64,000 bases of DNA from Billgrantia kenyensis (GCF_013697085.1 NZ_JACEFT010000003.1:62001-126000), one strand, 5' to 3'; counted from the first letter of the stretch, positions 13,898-24,761 are shown. Notes: generated by a model not told the origin, from the letters alone. Translations and numbers: made by a program.

Positions 13898-16423
13898 ATG
13901 AAGTGGATCAAGACTCTGGTTTTCTCGGCCTTCTGGCTGTTGGTATCGCTGTTCACCGCTGCCCTGCTCAGCGTGGCCGGCGCGGCGCTCTACTTTACGC
14001 CGGGCCTGCCGGACGTGCGCCAGCTGCAGGATTTCGAGCTGCATACCCCACTACGCATTTTCACCCGTGACGGCAAGCTGATTGGCGAGTACGGTGACGA
14101 GCGCCGCATGGCGGTCTCCTTCGACGAGATTCCCGATGATTTCATCCAGGCACTGCTGGCCGCCGAGGACGCCAACTTCTTCGAGCACCGGGGGGTCGAC
14201 CCCCGCGGCCTGGCCCGAGCCGGCCTCGAGCTGGCGGCCAGCGGCGGCGACATCCAATCCGGCGGCTCCACCGTTACCATGCAGGTAGCGCGCAACTACC
14301 TGCTGACCCTCGACCGCACCTTTACCCGCAAGATTCGCGAGATTCTCCTGGCCCTGCAGATGGAGCGCATCCTGACCAAGGAGGAGATCCTCGAGCTCTA
14401 CGTCAACAAGATCTTCCTTGGCCATCGCGCCTACGGCATCGCCGCCGCCGCGGAGATCTACTACAACAAGCCGCTGGATGAGCTCACCCTGGCGCAGAAG
14501 GCAATGATCGCCGGCCTGCCCAAGGCGCCGTCGCTGTTCAACCCGCTGGCCAACCCTGAGCGCTCGTTGATTCGCCGCAACTGGATCCTCTACCGCATGC
14601 GCCAGTTGGGCAACATCGACCAGGCGACCTACGAGGCGGCGGTGCAGGAGCCGATCACGGCCCGGCGCCACGTGGCCCAGATCGAAGTCGATGCCGCCTA
14701 CGTCTCGGAGATGGCACGCCAGTACGCCATCGAGCGCTTCGGCGAGGAAGCCTACACCGGTGGCTATCGTATCCACACCACGCTGGATAGCGAGCTTCAG
14801 CCTTACGCCCGCGAGGCCCTGGCCCGCGGCCTGATCGACTACGATACCCGCCATGGCTGGCGCGGACCGGAGGAGCGCGACATCCCTTCGAGCATTGCCG
14901 AGGCCCAGGAGCGCACCGAAAGGCGTGGTCTGGAAGAGGAGCTCGACGAATCCCCCGAGATCATGCAGACGGCCCGCCAGGCCGCTGAGCGAAGTCAGAC
15001 CCGGGTCGAAGGTATCGAAGGCGACGTCAGCAACTGGGTACGGGTGCTCGAGCGCACCCCGGGCTTCGGACCGCTGCGGCCAGCCATCGTGGTGGCAAGC
15101 GAAGGACGTGAAATGCAGGTGCTGGCACGCGACGGCGAGCTTATCAGTCTGGACTGGGATGGCCTCTCCTGGGCGCGCGAGTACCGCAACCCCCGCTCGC
15201 GTGGACCGGAGCCGAGCTCCGCCGAGCAGATCGCCACCCGCGGCGATCTGGTGCGCATCCTGGAGCGCGACGACGGCAGCTGGCGGCTCTCCCAGCGCCC
15301 CGATGCCGAGGGCTCGATCGTGGTGATGGACCCCGACACCGGCGCCATCCTTGCCTTGCAGGGGGGCTTCAGCTTCAATGCCAGCAGCTTCAATCGCGCC
15401 GTGCAGGCCCAGCGCCAGTCGGGCTCCATCTTCAAGCCCTTCGTCTTCCTCGCCGCGCTCGACACCGGCCTGATGACCGCTTCCAGCGTGGTCAACGATG
15501 CACCGGTGGTCATGCACGACGGCAGCAGCCTGTGGCGGCCGGTCAACGCCAGCGGTGACTTCCTCGGCCCGACCCGCCTGCGCGTGGCGCTGGCCAGGTC
15601 GCGCAACCTGGTCACCATCCGCATCCTGCAGACTCTGGGCCTCGACAGTACCATCGAGTATCTGGAAGGCTTTGGCTTCAGCCCCAGCCGCCTGCCTCGA
15701 GGCCTCTCCCTGGCGCTGGGCAGTGCCGACCTGACCCCGCTGGAGATGACCAATGCCTATGCCGTACTGGCCAATGGCGGATACCGCGTCTCGCCCTGGT
15801 TCATCGAGCGGGTCGCCCGCGGCAGCGACGAGAACGTCCTCGACGAGGCCCGCCCGGCCATCGCCTGTCGCAGCTGCGACGACGGCCAGACGGAGGTCGT
15901 GATCGACGGCAGGACCTATGATGTCGCCCCACGGGTGGCCGACCCCACCGCCGTCTATATCCTGCGCGACATGCTGCGAGATGTGATCGAGAGCGGCACC
16001 GGGCGTGCCGCACTGTCCCTCAATCGCAGTGACGTGGTAGGCAAGACCGGCACCACCAACAATCAGCGCGACGGCTGGTTCGCCGGCTACAACGACGATC
16101 TGGTGGCTTCCGTGTGGATCGGCAAGGACAACAACGAAACCATCGCAGAGTATGGCGGCAACGCCGCCCTGCCGATCTGGATCGACTTCATGGGCAATGC
16201 GCTCAACGGTCGCCCGGAAGCCAAGCCCGAGCCTCCTGCCGGCCTTGTCACCGCTCGCGTCGACGCCCAGACCGGGCGCCGCCTGACCGATGGCCAGTCC
16301 GGCGGCATCACGGAGATCTTCCACCCCGACTTCTTGCCGGACATGGAGCCGCGCCGCGTCGAGCAGGATATTGAGCAGCGCAGCGGCTCACAGGGCACCG
16401 GAAGCTACGAGGCGATCTTCTAG
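13898..16423 (+). CDS. mrcA: Penicillin-binding protein 1A, bifunctional peptidoglycan synthase
   Basis: This 841-residue class A PBP polymerises glycan strands and crosslinks peptides in the periplasm. A transmembrane anchor occupies about residues 7-33. The glycosyltransferase domain carries the catalytic EDANFFEH (Glu near 89) and the GGSTVTMQ motif. The transpeptidase domain has the SxxK nucleophile Ser510 in SGSIFKPF, an SRN motif (ARSRNLV) and KTGT near residue 715. An OB-like insert lies between the domains, as usual for PBP1A. It is divergent from pilM and followed by its own hairpin. Confidence 0.97.
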   Translation: MKWIKTLVFSAFWLLVSLFTAALLSVAGAALYFTPGLPDVRQLQDFELHTPLRIFTRDGKLIGEYGDERRMAVSFDEIPDDFIQALLAAEDANFFEHRGVDPRGLARAGLELAASGGDIQSGGSTVTMQVARNYLLTLDRTFTRKIREILLALQMERILTKEEILELYVNKIFLGHRAYGIAAAAEIYYNKPLDELTLAQKAMIAGLPKAPSLFNPLANPERSLIRRNWILYRMRQLGNIDQATYEAAVQEPITARRHVAQIEVDAAYVSEMARQYAIERFGEEAYTGGYRIHTTLDSELQPYAREALARGLIDYDTRHGWRGPEERDIPSSIAEAQERTERRGLEEELDESPEIMQTARQAAERSQTRVEGIEGDVSNWVRVLERTPGFGPLRPAIVVASEGREMQVLARDGELISLDWDGLSWAREYRNPRSRGPEPSSAEQIATRGDLVRILERDDGSWRLSQRPDAEGSIVVMDPDTGAILALQGGFSFNASSFNRAVQAQRQSGSIFKPFVFLAALDTGLMTASSVVNDAPVVMHDGSSLWRPVNASGDFLGPTRLRVALARSRNLVTIRILQTLGLDSTIEYLEGFGFSPSRLPRGLSLALGSADLTPLEMTNAYAVLANGGYRVSPWFIERVARGSDENVLDEARPAIACRSCDDGQTEVVIDGRTYDVAPRVADPTAVYILRDMLRDVIESGTGRAALSLNRSDVVGKTGTTNNQRDGWFAGYNDDLVASVWIGKDNNETIAEYGGNAALPIWIDFMGNALNGRPEAKPEPPAGLVTARVDAQTGRRLTDGQSGGITEIFHPDFLPDMEPRRVEQDIEQRSGSQGTGSYEAIF

Positions 16424-16439
16424 GCATTCGACCACCAAC

Positions 16440-16459
16440 GGGCGGCAAGGATGCCGCCC
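16440..16459 (+). terminator. Hairpin after mrcA
   Basis: A perfect 8-bp stem GGGCGGCA / TGCCGCCC with loop AGGA lies 16 bases past the mrcA stop. There is no U-tract, so it may be a weak or Rho-assisted terminator or an mRNA end-stabilising hairpin. Confidence 0.5.
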
Positions 16460-16532
16460 TCCGTCTTGCAACCGCCGTACTGTCGCCTCTCGGGGCGACC
16501 CGAAACCGGGACAACAGGACAGATCCGTTGCT

Positions 16533-17279
16533 ATGTCACGATTCAGGTCATGGAGCCTAATAGGGCTTGCCCTTCTGCCGGGCTCCACCCTCGCCGCCAG
16601 CGTCTTCTATGCCCCTCCGCCACCCGAAGAAGACGCTCCCACTTTCAGCGGCGAAGCCGAGCTTGGCTATACCCATCTCGCCGGCAACACCGACAGCCAG
16701 ACCCTGATCGGCAAGAGCCGATTGACCTGGCTGACCGGCCGCCTGACCCACACGCTGCGCGGTGAAGTCCGTAACGTGACCCGCGACGGCACCACCAGCG
16801 CCGAGCAATACCTGCTCTCCCTGCGCGAGCGCTACGACTTTCACGGCCCCCACTACTTGTTTGGCTTCGGCCGCTGGGAGAGGGACCGCTTCAGCGGTTA
16901 TGACCACCAGCTCACCGGGATTGGCGGTTACGGCCGGGACGTCATCGATGGCGAGCGGCATCGCCTTTCGCTGGAAGCAGGGCCCGGCTATCGACATGAC
17001 CGCATCAGGGACGAGGAGAATGACAACCTGGGCCTGGCCTACGCCGCGCTCGACTACCAGTGGACGCTATCGCCTCACTCCTACGTACGCCAGGAGGTGT
17101 CGGTGGAAGCCGCCAGCGAGAACACCACGTCACGCTCGATCTCCTCGCTCACCGCCAGGCTCAACTCGCGCCTGTCGATGCGCCTCTCCTACGAGGCGAG
17201 GCACAACTCGGACCCACCGGAAACGGCCGATGCCCGCACCGACCACACCACCAGCGTGACGCTGCTCTACACCTGGTAA
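16533..17279 (+). CDS. DUF481 (YdiY-like) outer-membrane beta-barrel protein
   Basis: The start is placed at ATG 16533, which opens a clear signal peptide (MSRFRSWSLIGLALLPGSTL, cleavage after LAA). The mature protein is about 225 residues of alternating beta-strand pattern and ends in an aromatic-rich strand (TTSVTLLYTW) typical of outer-membrane barrels. FSGEAELGYTHLAGNTDSQT near the N-terminus is characteristic of DUF481, the family of the salt-induced YdiY. Substrate and function are unknown. It follows mrcA in the same direction and converges on the malic enzyme gene. Confidence 0.85.
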   Translation: MSRFRSWSLIGLALLPGSTLAASVFYAPPPPEEDAPTFSGEAELGYTHLAGNTDSQTLIGKSRLTWLTGRLTHTLRGEVRNVTRDGTTSAEQYLLSLRERYDFHGPHYLFGFGRWERDRFSGYDHQLTGIGGYGRDVIDGERHRLSLEAGPGYRHDRIRDEENDNLGLAYAALDYQWTLSPHSYVRQEVSVEAASENTTSRSISSLTARLNSRLSMRLSYEARHNSDPPETADARTDHTTSVTLLYTW

Positions 17280-17300
17280 GCGAGCACACCGGCGTAACGC

Positions 17301-17327
17301 ACTGCGCCGGCCCGGGGCCGGCGCAGT
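17301..17327. terminator. Bidirectional hairpin between the DUF481 and malic enzyme genes
   Basis: A long GC-rich self-complementary sequence (ACTGCGCCGGC pairing with GCCGGCGCAGT) lies in the 69-base convergent gap. It has no U-run in either direction, but its position between two stops makes a terminator role likely. Confidence 0.6.
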
Positions 17328-17348
17328 CAATGCGGGCGAAGCGGACGC

Positions 17349-18620
17349 TCAACTGCCGTAGACGTCGTCGATCGAACTCAGCGGATAGTGTGCCGGGTAG
17401 GGGCGGCGCGCCACACCGGAGTCCACCGCAGCCTGAGCCACCGCCGCAGGGATGCGCTCCAGCAGGCGGATATCGACAGGCGTGGGAATGATATATTCCG
17501 GGCCGAACGCCATGTGGTCACGCTCGTAGGCATCGAGCACCTCCTGAGGCACCGGCTCGCGAGCCAGATCCTTGAGCGCATGAACCGCAGCCACCTTCAT
17601 CGCCTCGTTGATTCGCGTGGCACGAACGTCCAGCGCACCGCGGAAGATGAAGGGGAACCCCAGCACGTTATTGACCTGATTGGGGTAGTCGGAGCGGCCA
17701 GTGGCCATGATCACATCGGGCCGGGCCTCGCGGGCCACGTCGGGATGGATCTCCGGGTCGGGGTTGGTGCAGGCGAAGACGATGGGGTTCGGCGCCATCT
17801 TGCGCATGTGCTCGGCGGTAACCAGATTGGGCCCGGAAAGGCCGATGAAGACGTCGGCACCGTCGATGGCATCATCCAGCGTGCGCTTGTCGGTGTCCAC
17901 CGCGAACATGGCCTTGTAGGGGTTGAGGCCTTCGCGACCGGCATGGATCACGCCGCGCCGGTCGAGCATGATCAGGTTCTCGGCACGCGCACCGCAGGAG
18001 AGCAGCAGCTTCATGCAGGCAATGGCCGCAGCACCGGCGCCCAGGCAGACGATCCTGGCGTCCTCCAGACGCTTGCCGGCGATCTCCAGCGCATTGAGCA
18101 TGCCTGCCGCGGTGACAATGGCAGTGCCATGCTGATCGTCATGAAATACCGGGATACTGCACTGCTCGATGAGCGCCTGCTCGATCTCGAAGCACTCCGG
18201 CGCCTTGATGTCTTCGAGATTGATGCCGCCCCAGGAATCGGCGATCCGCGCTACCGTATCGATAAAGGCCTGCGGGCTCTCGGCGTTGACCTCGACGTCC
18301 ACCGAATTGATCCCGGCAAAACACTTGAACAGCACCCCCTTGCCTTCCATCACCGGCTTGCTGGCCAGCGGCCCGAGGTTGCCCAGGCCGAGAATAGCGC
18401 TGCCGTCGGAGATCACTGCCACCAGGTTGCCCTTGCCGGTGTAGCGATAGGCATTCTCTGGGTCGCGGGCGATCTCACGAACGGGCTCGGCGACACCAGG
18501 ACTATAGGCAAGGGAGAGATCACGAGCGGTAGCAGTGGGCTTGGTCAGCTCCACGGATAGTTTTCCGGGAATCGGCTTGGCGTGATAGTCCAGCGCTGCC
18601 TGCTTCTTGGCGTCTGTCAT
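17349..18620 (-). CDS. maeB: NADP-dependent malic enzyme, short form
   Basis: This 423-residue enzyme oxidatively decarboxylates malate to pyruvate with NAD(P)H formation. The malic N domain has [12 protein letters not shown] and the catalytic region [19 protein letters not shown]. The metal-binding ECFEIE and FHDDQHGTA motifs follow, and the NAD(P)-binding fold has [14 protein letters not shown] near residue 190. It lacks the C-terminal phosphotransacetylase-like domain of E. coli MaeB (759 residues), so it is the short form found in pseudomonads. Upstream is an inverted repeat, CTTATGC-N12-GCATAAG (about 18749-18774), that could be an operator. Confidence 0.93.
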   Translation of the reverse strand: MTDAKKQAALDYHAKPIPGKLSVELTKPTATARDLSLAYSPGVAEPVREIARDPENAYRYTGKGNLVAVISDGSAILGLGNLGPLASKPVMEGKGVLFKCFAGINSVDVEVNAESPQAFIDTVARIADSWGGINLEDIKAPECFEIEQALIEQCSIPVFHDDQHGTAIVTAAGMLNALEIAGKRLEDARIVCLGAGAAAIACMKLLLSCGARAENLIMLDRRGVIHAGREGLNPYKAMFAVDTDKRTLDDAIDGADVFIGLSGPNLVTAEHMRKMAPNPIVFACTNPDPEIHPDVAREARPDVIMATGRSDYPNQVNNVLGFPFIFRGALDVRATRINEAMKVAAVHALKDLAREPVPQEVLDAYERDHMAFGPEYIIPTPVDIRLLERIPAAVAQAAVDSGVARRPYPAHYPLSSIDDVYGS

Positions 18621-18818
18621 GCTTGGGTCCGGTATCCATCATTGGGAAAGGACAAATACCATATAGAAAAACCTTCCACACCTCAATAAAACGGGCGTTC
18701 AAGGATTTTGCCCATCCTTTCGCGAAACTTAGCAGCCATTTGCTGCAACTTATGCTAACCCTGGCAGGCATAAGCCATTGCTTATCGCTAACCGCCCTCA
18801 CCCAGGCGCTGCAAAAAG

Positions 18819-18843
18819 AAAACCCGCCGTGAAGGCGGGTTTT
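18819..18843 (-). terminator. Terminator after rpmE
   Basis: On the minus strand a perfect 10-bp stem AAAACCCGCC / GGCGGGTTTT with loop TTCAC is followed by CTTTTT. It is a textbook Rho-independent terminator 30 bases past the rpmE stop. Confidence 0.95.
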
Positions 18844-18872
18844 CCGAGATGGCGCTGCGTCGCTGCCTAGAG

Positions 18873-19088
18873 TCAGCCCCGCTTGATGGCGGCCCCGAAA
18901 CGCTTGTTGAAACGCTCGACGCGACCACCGGTGGTCGCCTGCTTCTGCTTGCCGGTGTAGAAGGGATGGCACTGCGAGCAGACGTCGAGTGACAGGTCAT
19001 GGCCGGCAGTGGAACCGACCTCGAAGGTCGCGCCGCAGGAGCAGGTCGCGGTGACCATCTTGTAATCCGGGTGAATACCTTGTTTCAT
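18873..19088 (-). CDS. rpmE: 50S ribosomal protein L31, zinc-binding form
   Basis: The 71-residue protein begins MKQGIHPDY, the usual L31 start. An in-frame ATG four codons upstream is less likely. Cysteines 16, 18, 37 and 40 are the four zinc ligands of the C+ form, so this is not the zinc-free paralogue. It is a late-assembly large-subunit protein at the subunit interface. The gene stands alone with its own terminator, next to priA as in many gammaproteobacteria. Confidence 0.97.
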   Translation of the reverse strand: MKQGIHPDYKMVTATCSCGATFEVGSTAGHDLSLDVCSQCHPFYTGKQKQATTGGRVERFNKRFGAAIKRG

Positions 19089-19274
19089 CTTGAGCCTCAT
19101 GAGCGGTATGCCGCCACCTGATCCAATGCCAGGCACCGCATACGGGTTGTCTTTCGTCGCTACTCGTTCAACGTTAAGTCGTTCAAACCAACCGGTAGCC
19201 GCAGGCCCAGGCCCTAAACAGAGCCTGGTGCCACGACGGCCGGACATTCTAGCAGAGCCGACGCCGGAGGCCAA

Positions 19275-21512
19275 TTGCCCAACCCGAACTCCTCGCCCCC
19301 ACCTCGCGTGCTGAGGGTGGCGGTTCCCACCCCCCTGCGACGCCTGTTCGATTACCGCCCTGGCCGCGATACACCGCCATGCGGCTGGCAGCCAGGTATT
19401 CGCGTGCACATACCGTTCGGCCGCAGGCAGGTCGTCGGGGTCGTTGTGGCATGTGCCGATCGAAGCGAATTGCCGCTTGAGCAGCTCAAGCCTGTGACAC
19501 GCTGCCTCGACAGTGAGCCGCTGCCCGAGGACTGGCTGTGGCTCTGCAGCTTCACGGCACGCTACTACCAGCATTCGCTGGGCGACACCCTGCATCAGGC
19601 GCTTCCCGTGCTGCTGCGCCAGGGTCGCCCGCTGGCCGGGCGCGTGCGCGAGCGCTGGCAGGCCTTGGCGAAGCCCGATGAAGATGACCCTCGCCTCAAG
19701 CGGGCCCCGCGCCAGGCCGAACTGCTGGCCATGCTTCGCCAGCACCCGCACGGCCTGCCTACCCAGGCGGTACTGGCCCAGGGCTATTCCCGCGAACAGC
19801 TGCTCGCCCTGGTGGAAAAGCGGCTGGTCGAGCGAAGCGAGACTCCCCTGGCGGCAGCCGAGCCTGCCGCGGAAAAACTGCTGGCCGAACCGGCTCTGCC
19901 GCTCAACCGCGAACAGGCCGAGGCGCTGGGGGTGTTGCACGAGCGTCTGGACGCCTTCCACCCCTGTTTGCTTCACGGTGTCACCGGCAGCGGCAAGACC
20001 GAGGTCTACCTGCAACTGATCGAGGCAGTGGTTGCCAAAGGGCGCCAGGCGCTGCTGCTGGTCCCGGAAATCGGCCTGACGCCACAGACGCTGGCGCGCT
20101 TCCGCAGCCGCTTCCGGGTCCCGGTAGTGGCACTGCACTCGGGGCTGACCGACAACGAGCGCCTGGACGCCTGGGAAGCCGTGGCCAGCGGTCGCGCACC
20201 TATCGTCATCGGCACACGCTCGGCGATCTTCACGCCGCTGGCCCGCCCCGGCGCGATCATCGTCGACGAAGAGCATGACGGTTCGTTCAAGCAGCACGAA
20301 GGCCTGCGTTACCATGCACGCGACCTGGCCGTAGTCCGCGCCCAGCATCACGGCATCCCACTGCTGCTGGGCAGCGCCACGCCTTCTCTGGAAAGCCTCT
20401 ACCACGCCGGACGCGGCAACTATCGCCACCTGCGCCTGACGCGCCGTGCCAGCCGCCATGCCCCCGCCAGACTGGAGCTGCTCGACCTGCGTGGCCGCCC
20501 ACGCCAGGGCGGGCTCATCCCCCCCGCCATCGAGGCGATTCGCGAGACCCTGGAAGCCGGCCACCAGGTCCTGGTATTCATCAACCGGCGCGGTTTCGCA
20601 CCGACGCTGGCCTGCCACGCCTGCGGCTGGCTGGCCGACTGCGACTCCTGCGATGCACGCATGACCCTGCATCGCCAGCCGCCGATGCTGGCCTGCCACC
20701 ACTGCGACAAGCGTCGCCCGGTGCCGGATGCCTGCCCCAGCTGCGGCAGCGCCGACCTGCGACCGCTGGGCAGCGGTACCGAGCGCACCGAGGAAACCCT
20801 CGGCGCCCTATTTCCCAAGGTGGCGGTGCACCGTATCGACCGCGACAGTACGCGGCGCAAGGACGCCCTCGAGCAGACCCTCGCCCAGGTGAGGCGCGGC
20901 GAGCCCTGCCTGCTGGTGGGTACCCAGATGCTGGCCAAGGGCCACCACCTGCCGCATGTCACTCTTGTGGTGGTGGTCAATGCCGACGCCGGGCTCTATG
21001 CCAGCGACTTTCGCGCCCTCGAACACAGCGCCCAGCTGCTGGTGCAGGTGGCAGGCCGGGCCGGTCGGGCCGCGCATCCGGGACGTGTGCTGGTCCAGAC
21101 CCTGCATACCGACGATCCGCACCTGCGACTGCTCGCCGAGCACGGCTACGATGCCCTGGCCGAACAGCTGCTCGCGGAACGGCGTGCCGCCGCCCTGCCG
21201 CCCTATCGTTTTTTCGCCCTGCTGCGCCTGGAAAGCCCGCGAGAGGAGACGGCGAGCGCCCTTGGCCGCGAGGCAGCCACCATGCTGCGGGGCTGGATGC
21301 ACGAACATGCCCCCGACGTGAACTGCCTGGGACCGGTCCCCGCCCCCATGGAGCGGCGCCAGAATCGCTACCATGTTCAGCTGTTGCTGAGCGGGAGTCG
21401 ACGCAGCCAGTTACACGCCGCCTGCGCCCGACTCACCGCCTGGCTCGAGCGCTCACCGGAGGCGCGCCGGGTGCGCTGGTCGCTCGACGTCGACCCCCAG
21501 GCATTGGGCTGA
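19275..21512 (+). CDS. priA: Primosomal replication restart helicase PriA (TTG start)
   Basis: This 745-residue superfamily 2 helicase reloads the replisome at repaired forks. The start codon is TTG at 19275, with GGAGG four bases upstream and no better ATG nearby. An N-terminal 3'-end-binding domain is followed by Walker A ([11 protein letters not shown], near residue 235), DEEHDGSFK, and a zinc-binding insert with eight cysteines (CHACGW, CDSCDA, CHHCDK, CPSCGS, about 450-490). Helicase motifs V and VI follow ([22 protein letters not shown]). It is divergent from rpmE. Confidence 0.97.
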   Translation: MPNPNSSPPPRVLRVAVPTPLRRLFDYRPGRDTPPCGWQPGIRVHIPFGRRQVVGVVVACADRSELPLEQLKPVTRCLDSEPLPEDWLWLCSFTARYYQHSLGDTLHQALPVLLRQGRPLAGRVRERWQALAKPDEDDPRLKRAPRQAELLAMLRQHPHGLPTQAVLAQGYSREQLLALVEKRLVERSETPLAAAEPAAEKLLAEPALPLNREQAEALGVLHERLDAFHPCLLHGVTGSGKTEVYLQLIEAVVAKGRQALLLVPEIGLTPQTLARFRSRFRVPVVALHSGLTDNERLDAWEAVASGRAPIVIGTRSAIFTPLARPGAIIVDEEHDGSFKQHEGLRYHARDLAVVRAQHHGIPLLLGSATPSLESLYHAGRGNYRHLRLTRRASRHAPARLELLDLRGRPRQGGLIPPAIEAIRETLEAGHQVLVFINRRGFAPTLACHACGWLADCDSCDARMTLHRQPPMLACHHCDKRRPVPDACPSCGSADLRPLGSGTERTEETLGALFPKVAVHRIDRDSTRRKDALEQTLAQVRRGEPCLLVGTQMLAKGHHLPHVTLVVVVNADAGLYASDFRALEHSAQLLVQVAGRAGRAAHPGRVLVQTLHTDDPHLRLLAEHGYDALAEQLLAERRAAALPPYRFFALLRLESPREETASALGREAATMLRGWMHEHAPDVNCLGPVPAPMERRQNRYHVQLLLSGSRRSQLHAACARLTAWLERSPEARRVRWSLDVDPQALG

Positions 21513-21648
21513 GCCTGCGGCCTTTAAAGCCGCGGCACAATTGCCGATAATGGTCGATCAGCCCATTCTTCGTGGCCGCGCCATTCGCAAGTGCCGTCTG
21601 TCATCGACATCACCTCGTGCGCCCGTCGCTACAGGACATAGCCGCTTC

Positions 21649-23334
21649 ATGAAAGAGACGATCATTTCCCTGCTCGAGAACGCCATTGCTACGCTCAAGC
21701 AGCAGGGCACGCTGCCCGCAGACACCTCGCCGACCATCAAGGTCGACCCCACCCGGGACAAGGCCCACGGCGACTACGCCACCAACCTGGCGCTGATGCT
21801 GGCCAAGCCCGCCGGCAAGAAGCCCCGCGAGCTGGCCAAGGCGCTGATCGCCGCGCTGCCGCACAGCGACGCCGTGGAGAAGGTGGAAATCGCCGGCCCC
21901 GGCTTCGTCAATTTCTTCGCCGCCACCGACGCCGCCGCCCAGGTCGTACGCGAGGTGCTCGATTCCGGGGACACCTTCGGACGCAGCCTGGTGGGCCGCG
22001 GCCAGAAGGTGCAGGTAGAGTTCGTTTCCGCCAATCCCACCGGCCCCTTGCACGTGGGACACGGCCGTGGCGCCGCCATCGGCGACTGTATCTGCCGTCT
22101 GCTCGAAGCCACCGGCCATGACGTCACCCGCGAGTTCTATTACAACGACGCCGGTGCCCAGATCGCCAACCTCGCGCTGTCGGTCCAGGCCCGCGCCAAG
22201 GGCCTGACCCCGGATGACGCCAGCTGGCCCGAGGATGGCTACCGCGGCGACTACATCACCGAGGTGGCCAACGACTACCTGGCCGGCGAGACGGTACATG
22301 CCGACGACCGCCACGTCGCCGCCAAGGCCGATCCCGAGGATCTCGATGCCATCCGCGACTTCGCCGTGGCCTGGCTGCGCCGCGAGCAGGATCTCGACCT
22401 CAAGGCCTTCGGCGTCTCCTTCGATGTCTACTTCCTCGAATCCTCGCTGTACCGCGAAGGCAAGGTGGAGGAGGCCGTCGAGCGGCTGGTCGCAAATGGC
22501 CACACCTACGAACGTGAAGGCGCCCTGTGGCTGCGCACCACCCGCTTCGGCGATGACAAGGACCGGGTCATGCGCAAGTCGGACGGCAGCTACACCTACT
22601 TCCTGCCCGACGTCGCATATCATCTGAACAAGTGGCAGCGCGGCTATACGACCGTGATCAATGAGCAGGGCGCCGACCACCACTCCACGGTGACCCGGGT
22701 GCGCGCCGGCCTGCAGGCCCTGGAAGCGGGCATTCCCCAGGGCTGGCCGGACTACGTGCTGCACCAGATGGTGATGGTGACCCGTTCCGGCGTGGAGGTG
22801 AAGCTCTCCAAGCGTGCCGGCAGCTATGTCACCGTGCGCGACCTGATCGACGAGGTAGGACGCGACGCCACCCGCTTCTTCCTCGCCGCGCGCAGGGCCG
22901 ACTCCCAGCTCACCTTCGACATCGACCTGGCTCGCTCGCAGTCCAACGACAACCCGGTCTACTACGTGCAGTATGCTCATGCCAGGGTATGCAGCATGCT
23001 GCGCAAGGCCGAGGCCCAGGAGCTGGGCTTCGACCACGATCTGGCCATGGTCAGTCTGGGACGGCTCGAGGAAGACCAGGAGAAGGCGGTAATGAACCGG
23101 CTGGCCCGCTACCCCGAGGTGGTCGATCATGCCGCCGCCTGCCGCGAGCCGCAGCAGGTGGCCCAGTACCTGCTCGACCTGTCGGCGGAGTTCCACTCCT
23201 GCTATAACGCGGTGAAGGTCATGGTCGAAGATGACGAACTGCGCAACGCGCGACTGGCGCTGGGCCTGGCCACGCGTCAGGTACTGCGCAACGGCCTTGA
23301 CCTGCTGGGTGTCAGCGCTCCGGAGGAGATGTAA
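21649..23334 (+). CDS. argS: Arginyl-tRNA synthetase
   Basis: This 561-residue class Ia synthetase charges tRNA-Arg. The start is set at [13 protein letters not shown] (21649), which matches family N-termini; the open frame extends 36 codons upstream without homology features. The HIGH-type signature appears as [15 protein letters not shown] and the KMSKS-like loop as VKLSKRAG. The C-terminal DALR anticodon-binding domain includes [14 protein letters not shown] near its start. A SPOR-domain gene follows 3 bases later, as in Pseudomonas. Confidence 0.97.
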   Translation: MKETIISLLENAIATLKQQGTLPADTSPTIKVDPTRDKAHGDYATNLALMLAKPAGKKPRELAKALIAALPHSDAVEKVEIAGPGFVNFFAATDAAAQVVREVLDSGDTFGRSLVGRGQKVQVEFVSANPTGPLHVGHGRGAAIGDCICRLLEATGHDVTREFYYNDAGAQIANLALSVQARAKGLTPDDASWPEDGYRGDYITEVANDYLAGETVHADDRHVAAKADPEDLDAIRDFAVAWLRREQDLDLKAFGVSFDVYFLESSLYREGKVEEAVERLVANGHTYEREGALWLRTTRFGDDKDRVMRKSDGSYTYFLPDVAYHLNKWQRGYTTVINEQGADHHSTVTRVRAGLQALEAGIPQGWPDYVLHQMVMVTRSGVEVKLSKRAGSYVTVRDLIDEVGRDATRFFLAARRADSQLTFDIDLARSQSNDNPVYYVQYAHARVCSMLRKAEAQELGFDHDLAMVSLGRLEEDQEKAVMNRLARYPEVVDHAAACREPQQVAQYLLDLSAEFHSCYNAVKVMVEDDELRNARLALGLATRQVLRNGLDLLGVSAPEEM

Positions 23335-23337
23335 GCC

Positions 23338-24063
23338 ATGGCCGCCCGTCGCACGCCGAAGAAACGCGGCGCCACCACCAGTCGCAAGCGCGCTCCCGCA
23401 CGGCGCCAGGGTTTTCGCCTGCCCGGCTGGCTATGGGGCATCGGCGGCGTCATCGCGGGCTTCCTGCTGGCGCAGCATCAGCACGGCACCGCGCCCTGGC
23501 AGGAAGGCAGCGACTCGCCGCTGGCCAACCTGATCCCGCGCACGCCCACCGAGGTGGCCGACCCCACGCCGACCGTCGAGCCACGCGAGCCGCGCATGCC
23601 GACCTTCGAGTTCTATACCCTGCTGCCCGAAGAGGTCGTGGCCCCGCGCGAAGTCGCCTCCACCGCCTCACCGCCGGAGCCCACCGTCGATGTGCCGCCT
23701 CCCGTCGAGCCGCAGGCCGCCTCCGAGCCCGCCCCTGCCGAGGACCCCATCGCCCAGGTGATCTCCGCCAACCTCCGCGATGAGGTCAGCGCAACGCCGG
23801 CCAACGAAACGGACTCACCGGCAGGCACCCGCTACATGCTGCAGGCGGCATCGTTCCGCCAGCCCGAGGATGCCGAGCAGCTGCAGCAGCGCTTGCGCAA
23901 CTTGAGCCTGGTGGCCCAGGTCAGCCAGGTGCAGTCCGCCGACGGCCAGACATGGCACCGGGTCATGGTGGGCCCCTACGAGGACACCCGGGAGCTCAAC
24001 CGAGCCGAGGACTTGATGACCACCCAGGGAATCACCCCCCTGCGCCATCGGGCCACCAACTGA
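23338..24063 (+). CDS. SPOR-domain membrane protein, FtsN-like
   Basis: This 241-residue protein has a basic cytoplasmic N-terminus, one transmembrane segment (about 30-46, WLWGIGGVIAGFLLAQ), a long proline- and glutamate-rich periplasmic linker, and a C-terminal SPOR domain (about 165-238, RYMLQAASFRQPEDAEQLQQ). SPOR domains bind denuded glycan strands at the division septum. The architecture is that of FtsN-type proteins. It is coupled to argS (3-base gap) as in pseudomonads, and precedes hslVU. Whether it is the essential FtsN is not decided by the sequence. Confidence 0.85.
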   Translation: MAARRTPKKRGATTSRKRAPARRQGFRLPGWLWGIGGVIAGFLLAQHQHGTAPWQEGSDSPLANLIPRTPTEVADPTPTVEPREPRMPTFEFYTLLPEEVVAPREVASTASPPEPTVDVPPPVEPQAASEPAPAEDPIAQVISANLRDEVSATPANETDSPAGTRYMLQAASFRQPEDAEQLQQRLRNLSLVAQVSQVQSADGQTWHRVMVGPYEDTRELNRAEDLMTTQGITPLRHRATN

Positions 24064-24145
24064 AAATGGACGCATGAACGAGCCGCCACCATGCGCAAGC
24101 GCCAGCCGGCAGCGCTTGAATTCGCCGACTGGCGCCCGCACTTAC

Positions 24146-24170
24146 CTTGAACGCTCATTCACGGCCCCCC
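24146..24170 (+). promoter_or_regulatory. hslV: Putative heat-shock (sigma-32) promoter of hslVU
   Basis: CTTGAA at 24146-24151 and CCCCCC at 24165-24170 are 13 bases apart, close to the sigma-32 pattern CTTGAA-N13-CCCCAT, though the AT after the C-run is missing. A second CTTGAA lies at 24115. A strong hairpin (about 24163-24189, GGCCCCC with GGGGGCC) overlaps the -10 region and would be in the 5' leader or end the argS transcript. Confidence 0.45.
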
Positions 24171-24231
24171 GGGCAGCCCCGGGGGCCGAAAGTCACCGGG
24201 AGCCAAGGCTCCCCGTTACGGAGTTATCTCC

Positions 24232-24750
24232 ATGACCACGATCGTTTCCGTGCGCCGCGGTGACCAGGTAGCCCTGGCCGGCGACGGCCAGGTATCGCTG
24301 GGCAACACCGTGATGAAGGGCAACGCCAGCAAGGTACGCCGGCTCTATCGCGGCGAGGTACTGGCCGGCTTCGCTGGCGGCACCGCCGATGCCTTCACGC
24401 TGTTCGAGCGCTTCGAAGCGCAGCTGGAGAAGTACCAGGGCAACCTGGTCAAGGCCGCCGTGGAGCTGGCCAAGGACTGGCGCACCGACCGCGCCCTGCG
24501 CCGCCTCGAGGCCCTGCTGGCCGTGGCAAACAAGGACGCCTCGCTGATCATCACCGGCAACGGCGACGTGGTGGAGCCGGAGCGCGGCATCATCGCCATC
24601 GGCTCGGGCGGCAACTATGCGCTGGCCGCTGCCCGCGCACTGCTGGAGAACACCGACCTCTCGGCCAAGGAGATCACCGAGAAGTCGCTGGAAATCGCCG
24701 GCGACATCTGCGTGTTCACCAACCATCACGTCACCCTCGAAACGCTCTGA
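24232..24750 (+). CDS. hslV: ATP-dependent protease subunit HslV
   Basis: This 172-residue proteasome-like peptidase forms a double hexamer that degrades unfolded proteins fed by HslU. The initiator methionine is followed by TTIVSVRR, so Thr2 is the catalytic nucleophile after methionine removal. The conserved [14 protein letters not shown] and [17 protein letters not shown] blocks are intact, as is [16 protein letters not shown]. It lies 11 bases before hslU. Confidence 0.98.
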   Translation: MTTIVSVRRGDQVALAGDGQVSLGNTVMKGNASKVRRLYRGEVLAGFAGGTADAFTLFERFEAQLEKYQGNLVKAAVELAKDWRTDRALRRLEALLAVANKDASLIITGNGDVVEPERGIIAIGSGGNYALAAARALLENTDLSAKEITEKSLEIAGDICVFTNHHVTLETL

Positions 24751-24761
24751 AGGCCGCCCCC

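Noticed and set aside
14051-16324. 757-codon open frame opposite mrcA
   Set aside because: Antisense of a clear PBP1A gene, with shadow-type composition.
19089-19274. L31 autoregulatory leader or Zur box before rpmE
   Set aside because: No clear inverted AT-rich Zur-type site or known leader fold could be identified by eye in this 186-base divergent gap.
18873-20702. 609-codon open frame covering rpmE and the antisense of priA
   Set aside because: Only the last 71 codons encode a protein (L31). The rest is the complement of priA.
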